Assembly (NCBI RefSeq): GCF_022602565.1
Contig: NZ_JALBCV010000007.1
Location: 99,085-163,084 of the forward strand
DNA length: 64,000 nucleotides
DNA from: Rosenbergiella metrosideri
GTDB taxonomy: Bacteria > Pseudomonadota > Gammaproteobacteria > Enterobacterales > Enterobacteriaceae
Direction of reading: 5' to 3'
Shown: positions 29,294 through 38,839 of the stretch, piece after piece
How the letters are laid out: each line of letters starts with the position of its first letter
How positions within the stretch are numbered: position 1 is the first letter of the stretch
Notes under the pieces: generated by a model
Told to the model about the DNA's origin: nothing
Seen by the model: only the letters and a program-made list of their open reading frames with translations
The model's database searches: none
Program-made: the position numbers and the translations under genes

Positions 29294-29704
29294 TTATTCG
29301 CCCGTTATCTTAAATTTAATTAAATCACGGCGCTCTTTTTTATCGGGGCGACGGTCTGGATGTGGCATCGTTAATGCGTTCATCTTGCGTGCCTGTGCGA
29401 TCGATTCGCGCTTAGCGATACTCTCTGCAGTTTCCTGATAGAGTTGCTGAGCTTCGGGTGCGCTACGGCGATGTTCACTAAGAGAGACGACGATGACGGT
29501 ACGCAGATCATTACCTTGTCTGACTTGTACCTGAGCGCCAGGTTCCACCCATTTACTGGGTTTACTCCGTTGGCCATTATACTGAACCTTCCCACCCTCG
29601 ATCATCTGTCTGGCAACGGCCCGCGTCTTATAAAAACGCGCAGCCCAAAGCCATTTATCGAGCCTAACTTTATCGGGAGCAGAGTGTGTCTGGGTCGTTT
29701 GCAT
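29294..29704 (-). CDS. hslR: HslR (Hsp15), S4-domain ribosome-rescue RNA-binding protein
   Basis: Binds 50S subunits carrying stalled peptidyl-tRNA and helps recycle them. 136 residues (E. coli 133). S4 domain in the first half (VRLDKWLWAARFYKTRAVARQMIEGGKVQYNGQ region), then a basic tail ending DKKERRDLIKFKITGE. The E. coli neighbour yrfG is absent; igaA lies upstream. Confidence 0.94.
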   Translation of the reverse strand: MQTTQTHSAPDKVRLDKWLWAARFYKTRAVARQMIEGGKVQYNGQRSKPSKWVEPGAQVQVRQGNDLRTVIVVSLSEHRRSAPEAQQLYQETAESIAKRESIAQARKMNALTMPHPDRRPDKKERRDLIKFKITGE

Positions 29705-29761
29705 GTGTGCCTCCTAGAGACAAACTAGCATAAGCTTAGCAGTAAGACTTAACCTTAACCA

Positions 29762-31882
29762 TCATTCTTTAAAGTGACGTAAGAGAAGCGGAGAGGCATT
29801 TGCTATCGAGGCATTGTAGTCTTCTTGAATGCGTGTACTACGTGAGAAATGTGCGCGCAGGCGATGAATCCCTAAGACGGTGTTGACTACCACCAAGATA
29901 ACTAAGCAGGCTAAGAACAGTGTTGTGACGACATAACGCCATAAAGCATGGGTGTTGGGTTCTTGGTGGACGACAACATGAATCGTCCCTTGGTTATCGT
30001 GTTGTAAGGACGTGATGATGCCGGATAAAGCAAAAGGTGTATTTAACAATTGTCGGGAAATACGCTGTAGCTCTCTCCATTGCGCCGCCGGCGCTAAATC
30101 GAAGAGTGAGGTATCTGGCTGTTCTTGATCGACCAAGAGCTGACCTTGGCCGTTAACAAAGAGGTAGCCATTCTTAGGTAGGTGGCTAAGGGATTCGATG
30201 GTTTTACGTGTCTCGTTGCTCATAAACGTTGTCGTGGCTGCATCGACAAGATTCGTTAAGTTTTGAGCACTGTTTGGCCGAAGCAGAACATTTAAGCCAT
30301 CAAGTTTTCCGGATTTTGCTTGGTCAACGAGAAGAGGCCAGTCTTTCGCATTCTCAAGGTTCACCAAGGCACTCTTCAAGCGCAGGCAATCATCTTCGGC
30401 AGAGCAAAGCTGTGCAGTTTTTAAAACAATATCGGAGAAATTATTCAGTAAGATCATCCCTGACTTCTGTATCGCGGAAGCAAGCTGTGGGTTGATCCCT
30501 TTCAGATCATTCTCGGGAGCAAGCTGCTGTGAAGTGGTTGCCAGCAATGCCTGCGTCTGCTCAATGATAGGTGAGGAGGGGAAAGTATTGGGTAACTGTT
30601 TATTCCAATAGATGGCAGAACAATCGAAAGGTAAGAAGTCATAGGTTCGATTACTCTGATAAGTCTGCGGGACAACACACCTTCCGGTTCCTTTGATATT
30701 GATAACATCACCCACGTGCAATTTATGCTGCGTAAGTTGTTTGACATCCGTTACGGTGACGCGCTGTTCACCTTGTAGCCGCGCTAAGGCAATATTGAAA
30801 GAGACGCCAGTGGGTAACCAGCTGGTGGTCATAATCAGTATGAGCAGTGATCCCGCGGCTAACGTTAGATTATGACGCCAATTTTGTAGGGGAAACTTTT
30901 TGACCTCTTGTGTGAGGGAGAGCAAAGGACCATGTTGTACAACGCGGTTTTGACTATCAACTTCAATCACCGCCTCTTTACCAATATCTTGTTGGATATA
31001 GGGATACCAATGTTCTGGATAATGGAGATCAAGGATCCCTAAGGAGAGGCTCTGCTGTTTGGGATTGGCTTCGCCAAAAAGATCCCAAGGCTTAAGTAGG
31101 CCACGCATTGTTCTAATTTCTTGTAAGTGGCTTCGCGGCGGGCGGCGATACATAATCCACAAGCAGGGTAAAATAATGAGTAAGCTGGCGAGTAAGATCC
31201 ACGGCATGACTTTTAATGGCGTCAATAGGCTGCAAAAAATCAGCAATAATGCGCAGCAAAGTATCAGTGCTTCACTGATATTATTTGCGTGGGTTAAGGT
31301 ATATTCTTCGTGAGTTTGACGGCGAACATTAAGAATGGCTACGCGTTCACGGGTCTCTTTACGAATCGAGGTATCTGTGACAGCAGAAAGGTTTGTTTGC
31401 GGGCCAGTATATTCAAGGTCGTGCAATAATGGGTGTCCATTAAGGGTCACAATCAAGGGTAACTGATTGGTGTAGACCAGTTCGATAGTATTATCAGCGG
31501 TGATAAAAGGTTGGCCATTGGGCGGTAAATGCACTTCGTACGCATCAAGATAGTAGCGGTTACGTTCTGGCACACTGGCTGACAGACTGTAATGTGTAAT
31601 GGAGTGATTAAGCTTATAGACTGATTTGCCACGCAACGTACAGGCGTTGCGAGGTAGGTTAACTCTGTCTAATAAGCGTTCAAGTAGTCCAATCGGTTTA
31701 GGTTGCCGCTGTTTTAGGTAGGTATGACAAAGTCTTATTTCTTCTTCAGTCAGCTGACGTTGGTCTAAGGTATTCAATTCTTGGTGTTGGGCGCGGAGCT
31801 GTTTTTTGGGTAGCAGTATTTTCGTCCAAACAAAGAGTATGCAGAACAAAATTACCAGCAGTAAGAAAATAAAAACACTCAT
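29762..31882 (-). CDS. igaA: IgaA/YrfF, membrane inhibitor of the Rcs phosphorelay
   Basis: Inner-membrane protein that restrains Rcs signalling through RcsD; usually essential when Rcs is present. 706 residues (E. coli 711). Membrane segment at 1-22, a paired hydrophobic block (LILCCALLLIFCSLLTPL; WILLASLLIILPCLWIMY), another at LTLAAGSLLILIMTTSWL, a large periplasmic domain with several Cys residues, and a final segment near the C terminus. Confidence 0.94.
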   Translation of the reverse strand: MSVFIFLLLVILFCILFVWTKILLPKKQLRAQHQELNTLDQRQLTEEEIRLCHTYLKQRQPKPIGLLERLLDRVNLPRNACTLRGKSVYKLNHSITHYSLSASVPERNRYYLDAYEVHLPPNGQPFITADNTIELVYTNQLPLIVTLNGHPLLHDLEYTGPQTNLSAVTDTSIRKETRERVAILNVRRQTHEEYTLTHANNISEALILCCALLLIFCSLLTPLKVMPWILLASLLIILPCLWIMYRRPPRSHLQEIRTMRGLLKPWDLFGEANPKQQSLSLGILDLHYPEHWYPYIQQDIGKEAVIEVDSQNRVVQHGPLLSLTQEVKKFPLQNWRHNLTLAAGSLLILIMTTSWLPTGVSFNIALARLQGEQRVTVTDVKQLTQHKLHVGDVINIKGTGRCVVPQTYQSNRTYDFLPFDCSAIYWNKQLPNTFPSSPIIEQTQALLATTSQQLAPENDLKGINPQLASAIQKSGMILLNNFSDIVLKTAQLCSAEDDCLRLKSALVNLENAKDWPLLVDQAKSGKLDGLNVLLRPNSAQNLTNLVDAATTTFMSNETRKTIESLSHLPKNGYLFVNGQGQLLVDQEQPDTSLFDLAPAAQWRELQRISRQLLNTPFALSGIITSLQHDNQGTIHVVVHQEPNTHALWRYVVTTLFLACLVILVVVNTVLGIHRLRAHFSRSTRIQEDYNASIANASPLLLRHFKE

Positions 31883-32025
31883 GCGTTACCCAGAGCAAAG
31901 AAGTGATGGGCCTCATGGCCAGTAAAAGTGATCCAGTTCAATGATACCTATATCGGCGGAACAATAAATTAAATTATTGGCATAATCCTGTGTCAATCTA
32001 GTCTCGCGCAGTCTAATAATAAATC

Positions 32026-32047
32026 AGGATAATCTTATTATTATCCT
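32026..32047. repeat. Perfect inverted repeat in the igaA-nudE intergenic region
   Basis: AGGATAAT (32026-32033) / ATTATCCT (32040-32047) with a 6-base spacer. A second inverted repeat, AATAATAA / TTATTATT, overlaps it, so two alternative hairpins or an operator are possible. No T-run follows. Confidence 0.5.
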
Positions 32048-32149
32048 CTTAAAAGCAATCATACCCGTAAAGACCCGAAATTTGGGCTGGTTGCCTCTCG
32101 CTGGCTATGATTCAATAGCGGCATACTGATCATCATTACGAGGTAAACC

Positions 32150-32731
32150 ATGTCCGCGCTAAAAAAACCGCAAATTTTGCGTATTGCAGAAGTCGCGAGC
32201 TCAAGGCTGTTTACTATTCAATCTGTCCAGCTTCGTTTTAGTAATGGTGTTGAACGTGTTTATGAGCGCATGAAGCCTGCTGGGCGTGAAGCGGTTATGA
32301 TCCTCGCGCTGGAAGGTGATAATGTCTTGATGATTGAGGAGTTCGCCGTCGGGATTGAGGGCTATGAGTTGGGCTTTCCCAAAGGATTGATCGACCCAGG
32401 CGAAACGCCCGAGCAAGCGGCCGTGCGAGAATTGAAAGAAGAGGTGGGAATGGGGGCTGAAAAACTGACGTCGTTAGGGCAGGTTACAATGGCACCCTCG
32501 TATTTCTCGAGCAGAATGCATATCTTGGTCGCGGAGAATCTCTATCCTGAATGGCTAACGGGCGATGAACCCGAACCCTTAGTGATTCACCGCTGGCCAG
32601 TGTCTAGGCTAATCGATCTGCTCAGTCACCCTCAATTCCAAGAGGCGCGGAACATCAGTGCGATGTTTTTATTAAGGGAATGGTTATCGAAGCCGTCTCA
32701 GGCTTCAACGTTAAGCGAAGAGGTGGGCTAA
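32150..32731 (+). CDS. nudE: NudE, ADP-sugar/NAD(H)-type Nudix hydrolase
   Basis: Hydrolyses ADP-ribose, Ap3A, NADH and related dinucleotides. 193 residues (E. coli 186). Nudix box at 79-101: GLIDPGE, then RELKEEVG with the catalytic/metal Glu residues. Followed by APSYFSSRMHILVA as in the family. Diverges from igaA across about 270 bases and converges on mrcA. Confidence 0.94.
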   Translation: MSALKKPQILRIAEVASSRLFTIQSVQLRFSNGVERVYERMKPAGREAVMILALEGDNVLMIEEFAVGIEGYELGFPKGLIDPGETPEQAAVRELKEEVGMGAEKLTSLGQVTMAPSYFSSRMHILVAENLYPEWLTGDEPEPLVIHRWPVSRLIDLLSHPQFQEARNISAMFLLREWLSKPSQASTLSEEVG

Positions 32732-32744
32732 TCCATTAGCCCAC
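32723..32744. terminator. Hairpin at the 3' end of nudE
   Basis: GTGGGCTAA (32723-32731) / TTAGCCCAC (32736-32744) with a TCCA loop; the nudE stop codon is in the left arm. No T-run, so only a putative terminator. Confidence 0.5.
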
Positions 32745-32752
32745 TGTGAGGA

Positions 32753-35296
32753 TTAAAATAAGTCTTGGCTCTCTGCGCCAGTTCCTATCGTTGTACTGGT
32801 TTCCTGAACCGAATACTCTTTCGGCTCAGTGCCAGTGATAAAGTATTCAGGACGGCTGTTCCCGCCACCGTGTGATAACTTACCCGTCGTTCTATCGATT
32901 GTAACCGTCGTGATCCCTTCTGGCGGTGTTAACGGCTGTAAAGGCACACCTTGTAGCGCAACTTTCATATAATCATCCCACGCCGGTTGGGCGCTTTTAG
33001 CCCCCCCTTCGTAACCCGAGACTTGATCGGCTATGGCTCCCGATGCGGTGGTACGGCCTAAGGCATGACTAGGATTGTCAAAACCGATCCATACCGATGT
33101 CGCAATGCCAGGACCATAACCAGAAAACCATGCATCTCTGGAACTATTCGTGGTTCCGGTTTTACCGCCAATGTCATTACGTTGTAAATCACGCCCCGCA
33201 CGCCATCCAGTACCTTGCCAGCCAGGTTCGCCGAAGATATTAGAGTTCATTGCACTCTTAATTAAGAAAGAGAGCGGGGTACTGATTACATGAGGTGCAT
33301 AGGGATCAGTATTTGAATCCTTATTGATAGTTTGTAAATCTGTTTGTGGGGCGCCATTCGGAGCGGGCAGCTCAGCATGGGCCACATTTTCGGTTTGTGA
33401 ATCGTCCAATCGCGCAACATCCGATGTATTGGCATAGAGAGTAGGGGAATTACACTCTGGGCAGGCGACTTTAGGATTTTCTTGGAACAATACCGTTCCT
33501 TGTTGATCGCTGATCTTACTGATCAACCAAGGCTCCACTTGGAAACCACCATTAGTGAGTATTGCGTAGCCTCTCGCTACTTGGATGGGTGTAAAGGAGG
33601 CAGCACCTAAGGCTAATGATTCTGTGTGGATAATATTCTGCTCAGGAAAACCGAAGCGTAAGAGATAATTGGCTGCATAATCGACACCCATCGCCCGCAT
33701 GGCACGTACCATCACGACGTTTTTAGACAGTCCGAGTCCTTGACGAAGTCGCATGGGACCTGCATAGACGTTCGGTGAATTATGAGGACGCCAATCTGAA
33801 CCTGCACCAGCATCCCATCGTGAGATAGGTAAATCGTTCAAGATAGTGGCTAAGGTAAGGCCTTTATCCATCGCAGCGGTGTAGAGGAAAGGTTTGATGT
33901 TAGAGCCTACCTGACGTAATGCCTGCGTGGCACGGTTAAACATGCTCTGAGAGAAATCAAAACCACCGACTAGGGCTTTAATTGCCCCGTTGTGTGAATC
34001 CAACGATACCAGTGCTGAGTTAACCTGAGGCACTTGTGCTAACCACCACTCTTGACCTACAGCTCTCACCCAGATCAGCTGCCCTGTTGCGAGAACTTGA
34101 CTGACAGAGCGAGGGGTTGCACCCTGTAAATTATCGTTTTTAAACGGCCTTGCCCAACGTACCCCTGCGAGAGATAGCGTCTGCTCCGTGCCGTTTTTTA
34201 ATCTTACCTGCGCGGCATTACCGTCAACCTGCTGGACAACTGCGGGAATCAGTGGTCCGTAAGTGGGGTAGTTTGCCAGCGTTTGGTCAATCTTCTTGTT
34301 GTCCCAAGCAGATTGTCCATCATGCCATAGGACCTTAGTCGGTCCACGGTAGCCATGGCGAATATCGTAGTTCAAGACATTTGTGACGACGGCTTGCTGA
34401 GCACCTTCTTGTAGCGTTCGTGTGATGGTGGTGGTGACTTGGTAACCGTCGTTATAGGCATCTTCCCCATAACGTTTCACCATCTCTTGGCGAACCATTT
34501 CACTGATATAAGGTGCGGTAAAGGCAACTTGTGGTCCATGGTATTGTGAAATGAGTGGTTCGTTAACTGCCTGTTCATATTGCTGCTGACTGATATATTT
34601 CTGGTCTAACATTCTCCCCAGTACGACATTGCGTCGTGCAAGTGCTCGGGTATGAGAATAGAGCGGATTGAACGTAGAAGGGGCTTTCGGCAATCCGGCA
34701 ATCATTGCCATCTGGCTTAAGCTCAACTCATTAATGTCTTTACCGAAATAGACATGTGCGGCAGCACCAACACCGTAAGCACGTGAGCCGAGATAAATTT
34801 TATTTAAGTAAAGGTCGAGAATCTGATCTTTACTAAAAAGTTGTTCGATACGAATGGCGAGAAAGGCTTCTCTGATTTTACGCAACAGCGTTTTCTCGGG
34901 AGAGAGGAAAAAGTTACGCGCAAGCTGCTGAGTGATTGTGCTCGCCCCTTGCGACGCCCTGCCCGAGAATAGCGCTATCGATGCTGCGCGAAAAATCCCG
35001 ATGGGATCTACACCATGATGTTCATAAAAACGGCTGTCCTCAGTCGCAATAAACGCATGGATAAGGTCTGGGGGCATTTGTTGCAAGGTCAAAGGGATAC
35101 GGCGTTTTTCACCAAATTGCGCGATAAGCTCACCGTCTGCGCTATAGACCTGCATCGGTGTCTGCATTTTGACATCTTTAAGGGTATTTACGTCGGGTAA
35201 TTGAGGTTCAATATATTTATATAAGCCATATATAGAGCCTACTCCCAGAAAAATGCAGCAAATAAATAATATGAATAAATACTTTAAGAACTTCAC
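32753..35296 (-). CDS. mrcA: MrcA (PBP1A), bifunctional peptidoglycan synthase
   Basis: Polymerises and crosslinks peptidoglycan. 847 residues (E. coli 850). Short cytoplasmic end and a membrane anchor at about 5-27; glycosyltransferase with catalytic Glu86 in ATEDSRFYEHHG and RKIREAFLAIRIEQ; OB-like insertion; transpeptidase with SxxK in QVGSNIKPF and KTGTTNSSRDAWF. Diverges from hofM as in E. coli. Confidence 0.97.
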   Translation of the reverse strand: MKFLKYLFILFICCIFLGVGSIYGLYKYIEPQLPDVNTLKDVKMQTPMQVYSADGELIAQFGEKRRIPLTLQQMPPDLIHAFIATEDSRFYEHHGVDPIGIFRAASIALFSGRASQGASTITQQLARNFFLSPEKTLLRKIREAFLAIRIEQLFSKDQILDLYLNKIYLGSRAYGVGAAAHVYFGKDINELSLSQMAMIAGLPKAPSTFNPLYSHTRALARRNVVLGRMLDQKYISQQQYEQAVNEPLISQYHGPQVAFTAPYISEMVRQEMVKRYGEDAYNDGYQVTTTITRTLQEGAQQAVVTNVLNYDIRHGYRGPTKVLWHDGQSAWDNKKIDQTLANYPTYGPLIPAVVQQVDGNAAQVRLKNGTEQTLSLAGVRWARPFKNDNLQGATPRSVSQVLATGQLIWVRAVGQEWWLAQVPQVNSALVSLDSHNGAIKALVGGFDFSQSMFNRATQALRQVGSNIKPFLYTAAMDKGLTLATILNDLPISRWDAGAGSDWRPHNSPNVYAGPMRLRQGLGLSKNVVMVRAMRAMGVDYAANYLLRFGFPEQNIIHTESLALGAASFTPIQVARGYAILTNGGFQVEPWLISKISDQQGTVLFQENPKVACPECNSPTLYANTSDVARLDDSQTENVAHAELPAPNGAPQTDLQTINKDSNTDPYAPHVISTPLSFLIKSAMNSNIFGEPGWQGTGWRAGRDLQRNDIGGKTGTTNSSRDAWFSGYGPGIATSVWIGFDNPSHALGRTTASGAIADQVSGYEGGAKSAQPAWDDYMKVALQGVPLQPLTPPEGITTVTIDRTTGKLSHGGGNSRPEYFITGTEPKEYSVQETSTTIGTGAESQDLF

Positions 35297-35413
35297 CTAA
35301 ACTCTCTCACTCGAACGGTATTGGGTAGTTTATAAACAATTGCCTCGTAGTATAAAGGCATCAACGTTGCTTTGATACGTCAAAATATCTTATCGACCTT
35401 GGGAGGTTGGAAA

Positions 35414-36232
35414 ATGTTTAGCCAAGGATGGCAAATAGGTTTGCATATTAATACGACACAAGTCAGTGTCGTGGCAGTGAAATGGAAGCATCATAAATGG
35501 TGCTTACAGGGCTGGTGGGTCTTCCCGTTAGACGAGCCGGTCTTCACCCCAACAGGATTGTTAGTCGTTACCCCAGAATTTAGATCAATTCTTCAAACGC
35601 TTCGTCATCACTTCCCTTACCGCTATTCCTTACGCGTAAGCTACCCAGTGCAATGTGTTCTACTACGGACCATTGCGCTACCCAGCACGACTTTACAAGG
35701 CTTGTCATTGGCGCGTTTTGTTCAACTTTCTGTGGAGCGTTTATTCTCCCACCTTCATGAGTTGACGTGGGATTACCGTTTAGGACCAGATACCTCAGCG
35801 GAAATTAGTATCACGGTGACTAGGAATAAAGTGCTGAAGGACTATTGTGCTTTATTCGACGACGCTGGCTTAACCTTAGACGTCGTAGAGCTTGCTTCAA
35901 CAGCGTTGTATTCGTTACTTGATCCCCAGCGTAGCAGTACATTAATCGTCGAAGAGGACGAAACCTGGTTATGGGCAACCTATCATCAGCAATGCTATCA
36001 CCACGGGCAATGTTTGAACGTCGACTTCCCCACTATTGAAGCAGTGACCAATTCGCTCACTATCAAGAGTGAATCCTATTTCTATGCGGGGATACAAAAT
36101 GCAATTCAGCCGAAAAATATCGACGTCTTTAGTTTGCTTGGTTCCATCGCTCAATTTCCGCCAGTAATCAGCACTCGAGCTGATTTAGTCGTGGCCTTGG
36201 GACTTGCTTTACGCGAGGCAGACCAATTATGA
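35414..36232 (+). CDS. hofM: HofM, PilM/ComA-like DNA-uptake pilus assembly protein
   Basis: Actin-like cytoplasmic partner of the inner-membrane alignment complex of type IV pilus/DNA-uptake machines; needed to use DNA as nutrient in E. coli. ATG 35414 follows GGGAGG by 7 bases and gives WQIGLHINTTQVSVVAV at the N terminus as in HofM; 272 residues (E. coli 259). First of five overlapping hof genes. Identity with E. coli is low, as usual for this family. Confidence 0.87.
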   Translation: MFSQGWQIGLHINTTQVSVVAVKWKHHKWCLQGWWVFPLDEPVFTPTGLLVVTPEFRSILQTLRHHFPYRYSLRVSYPVQCVLLRTIALPSTTLQGLSLARFVQLSVERLFSHLHELTWDYRLGPDTSAEISITVTRNKVLKDYCALFDDAGLTLDVVELASTALYSLLDPQRSSTLIVEEDETWLWATYHQQCYHHGQCLNVDFPTIEAVTNSLTIKSESYFYAGIQNAIQPKNIDVFSLLGSIAQFPPVISTRADLVVALGLALREADQL

Positions 36233-36786
36233 GCGGTATTAATTTACTTGAATGGCGACGCAAGAAGTTGTCCCAACGCAGTGTCAACATTTTGTCTACT
36301 GGTGTTCTACTCCTGATTTTCTTAGTGATAAGCACTGTTAATAGCCTTGATACCCTCCAGAAAAATCTCCATGAACTCGACACGCTATATAAGCTTTATC
36401 AACCGCTGATGACTCAACTGTCTGATCAGCTCGCACAGCAGCAGCAGGGGCTACAGCAATTGGAGCAAGCTGATCGGCACCGTCAGCAGTCCGAAGGCGT
36501 ACGTGATGAAATGAATACCTACCGATTTTTTTTCCAGTGGCTAACTGACCATTTACCCGAATATTCGTGGCTAACCGCTCTGACTTTAGGGCGAACAGGG
36601 TGGATGCTTACTGGGCAAAGTTTACTGTTGGAAGAGATTGAACAGTTTATTCACCAACTATTCAGCATTGAGCAGGTTAGGGCATTACATCTCAATGACC
36701 TTAAAAAAGAAGCTTGGTATTACGAATTTAGAGTCAGTTTCACCCTTTCAGCAGAGAGGGAGGACAACACGAAGAATGGAAAATAA
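36229..36786 (+). CDS. hofN: HofN, PilN/ComB-like inner membrane protein
   Basis: PilN-type component: MSGINLLEWRRKK cytoplasmic motif that PilM homologues bind, one membrane segment at about 19-38, then a Gln-rich coiled-coil periplasmic region. 185 residues (E. coli 179). Overlaps hofM by 4 bases and hofO by 11. Confidence 0.87.
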   Translation: MSGINLLEWRRKKLSQRSVNILSTGVLLLIFLVISTVNSLDTLQKNLHELDTLYKLYQPLMTQLSDQLAQQQQGLQQLEQADRHRQQSEGVRDEMNTYRFFFQWLTDHLPEYSWLTALTLGRTGWMLTGQSLLLEEIEQFIHQLFSIEQVRALHLNDLKKEAWYYEFRVSFTLSAEREDNTKNGK

Positions 36787-37252
36787 AATCTGGATAAAAA
36801 TTATTCACTCATCAAGGCCTACACAATGGGGTGTTACTCTCGCAGCCGTGATGTTGTCAGGTATTTCTCTACTTTTTTATGCTGTACTGCCCACGTATCA
36901 CTCCCACACCAGACAGTTAGCGTTATTTCACAGCGTACGCGATGACGTGAACCGGCGACTAACACTCTATCGTCAAGCAAAACCTAATTACATGCTATCG
37001 AAACAACTGGCTCGTCTTGAGGGTGACCAAGGGGAGCTATTCCCACTGTTCATTTTGTCGTATGGCACGGCTGTTGCGAATTGGCAGGAAAGTGATTCCC
37101 AGCAAAAAGCTACGTTGGTGCTCAGGTGGCAGGACTTTTTACAGTTTTGGCAACACTTAACTCAGCTAAACCGCAAGGTGACGCCTGAACAACTACAACT
37201 CTCGGCTCAGGATGGCCCTATTTTGGTGAAGCTAACGTATGACAAAAAATAA
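36776..37252 (+). CDS. hofO: HofO, PilO/ComC-like protein
   Basis: PilO-type component of the DNA-uptake machine: short cytoplasmic tail, membrane segment at about 20-42, then a small periplasmic domain. ATG 36776 (MENKIWIKIIHSS) is chosen; the frame's extension to 36638 runs deep into hofN. 158 residues. Assigned mostly from position and topology. Confidence 0.8.
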   Translation: MENKIWIKIIHSSRPTQWGVTLAAVMLSGISLLFYAVLPTYHSHTRQLALFHSVRDDVNRRLTLYRQAKPNYMLSKQLARLEGDQGELFPLFILSYGTAVANWQESDSQQKATLVLRWQDFLQFWQHLTQLNRKVTPEQLQLSAQDGPILVKLTYDKK

Positions 37253-37583
37253 TATGACGCTTTACTGCCTCACTATTATGTTACTGATAATAGCGGACCG
37301 CGCAGTCGCGAAAGATCCTTTCCAGCCTTTCGACGCCTCGCAATGTGCGGTATTCACAACGCAACTCAATGGTTGGCAACTCAATGCTGTGCTTATCAGC
37401 GCTTCCCAGCACCACGCACTGATATCACATAAAGTATTGGGGATAAAAAAGGTTGAATTAGCCTCTCAGCCTTTTTCTATTTATGGACAGGTCACTCAGA
37501 TCGAATTAACGCATATTGAATTTAGCGTATTACCACCTTGCCCGCCGAATCGGGCCACCCTGTCTTTTACAGGAGTTTTATGA
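37239..37583 (+). CDS. hofP: HofP, PilP/ComD-like pilot protein
   Basis: 114 residues with an N-terminal signal sequence (TLYCLTIMLLIIADRAVA), then KDPFQPF, a PilP-type motif. Overlaps hofO by 14 bases and hofQ by 4. Links inner-membrane components to the secretin in related systems. Assigned from position and motif. Confidence 0.78.
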   Translation: MTKNNMTLYCLTIMLLIIADRAVAKDPFQPFDASQCAVFTTQLNGWQLNAVLISASQHHALISHKVLGIKKVELASQPFSIYGQVTQIELTHIEFSVLPPCPPNRATLSFTGVL

Positions 37584-38839
37584 TGCCTTTAACGAAATTC
37601 TTCTTTTTTATATTACTGATTGTTATTGCCGGCAAGACGCCAGCGAGTAGCAGAATATCGATTAATGCGGAGAATACGCCAGTTGCACAAATATTCTCCT
37701 TACTGGCCTCGGCCAAAGATCTCAATATCATCGTCGATCCCGGAGTTGAGCAATCGTTAACGCTGCATCTGGTCGATGTTGAATGGCAGGATGCGTTAAC
37801 GATCATTCAGGAGTTAACCAACGTAGAGGTTTCTCATCACGCTAATATTTTAGTGGTGCGTAAGAAGACTTCTCAAGACGACGATAACGATCAAACGGGG
37901 GATCTTTTCTCATCCGGGCAAGCGGGATGGGAACAAAAAGTGTTTAGTGTAAAGTTTATCGAGGCAGCTAAACTCGAAAAACAGTTAACAGCACTGCCCT
38001 TTATACGATCGGGTGGGAAAGGCCGACGTTTTGTCGACCATGACCGACAACAGCTGATTGTGTGGGACGATACAGAGACTCTCCGTAAAATAGAGCAGTG
38101 GGTTGCCTTGCATGATCGCCCTCAGCCACAAATCGAGATCACTGCGCAGATGATTTCAATAAGCCAAGAGAATTTACGTGAGCTTGGCGTGTCCTGGTTC
38201 AACGAGCCATCAAATATTGAGCCTAGAAAGTTAGCTAGGAACGAGTTTACAACGTCATTAGGCGTTGCAGCACCAACGTTACAGGTTAAGTCGGCTATTA
38301 CGCGCATCGATAGCCGACTATTATTTCTCGAACTCTCCGCGTTAGAACAAGAAAACCAGCTAGAGATTATTGCTAGCCCCCATTTAGTGACCTCTCAAGG
38401 CCGGACCGCATCCATTAAACAGGGAACAGAAATTCCTTATCAAACGGTAAGCGGTAAAAATGAAAACCCAGTCATTAATTTCAAAGAGGCAGTGCTCGGG
38501 ATGGAGGTAACACCTGAGCAAGTTGGGCAAGAGTCAATTCGTTTACGGCTAAGGCTTAACCAAGATGTTCCTGGAAAAGTATTGCAAGGTGATGGTAAAG
38601 GCCCCCCCTCAATCGAAAAACAGGAGATTACGACCGAAGTAGTAGTCGCCAATGGGACAACCCTTGCGTTAGGGGGAGTGTTTCAACAACAGCGTCAACA
38701 AGGAATAGCAGCAGTACCTTGGTTAGGAAAGATACCGCTATTAGGCGTTCTATTTCGAAAGCAGGCGCGGCAACATCAAAAAAGAGAGTTGGTGATTTTC
38801 ATTACACCGCGTCTGTTACCTATGGGTAATATACCTTAA
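37580..38839 (+). CDS. hofQ: HofQ, secretin for DNA uptake (PilQ/ComE-like)
   Basis: Outer-membrane secretin of the DNA-uptake/pilus system. ATG 37580 follows AGGAG by 4 bases (37583 equally possible); 419 residues (E. coli 412). Signal peptide, STN/secretin N-domains (VAQIFSLLASAKDLNIIVDPGVEQSL), NolW-like region, and the C-terminal secretin core from about 200 ending LGVLFRKQARQHQKRELVIFITPRLL. No lipidation Cys is seen. Last gene of hofMNOPQ. Confidence 0.92.
   Translation: MMPLTKFFFFILLIVIAGKTPASSRISINAENTPVAQIFSLLASAKDLNIIVDPGVEQSLTLHLVDVEWQDALTIIQELTNVEVSHHANILVVRKKTSQDDDNDQTGDLFSSGQAGWEQKVFSVKFIEAAKLEKQLTALPFIRSGGKGRRFVDHDRQQLIVWDDTETLRKIEQWVALHDRPQPQIEITAQMISISQENLRELGVSWFNEPSNIEPRKLARNEFTTSLGVAAPTLQVKSAITRIDSRLLFLELSALEQENQLEIIASPHLVTSQGRTASIKQGTEIPYQTVSGKNENPVINFKEAVLGMEVTPEQVGQESIRLRLRLNQDVPGKVLQGDGKGPPSIEKQEITTEVVVANGTTLALGGVFQQQRQQGIAAVPWLGKIPLLGVLFRKQARQHQKRELVIFITPRLLPMGNIP

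Noticed and set aside
35297-35413. CRP-S (Sxy-dependent) competence site before hofM
   Set aside because: I looked for TGCGA-N6-TCGCA and found only a weak TTTGA-N4-TCAAA palindrome with the wrong spacing.
36638-36775. Extended N terminus for HofO
   Set aside because: Lies inside hofN; the PilO-like topology begins at ATG 36776.
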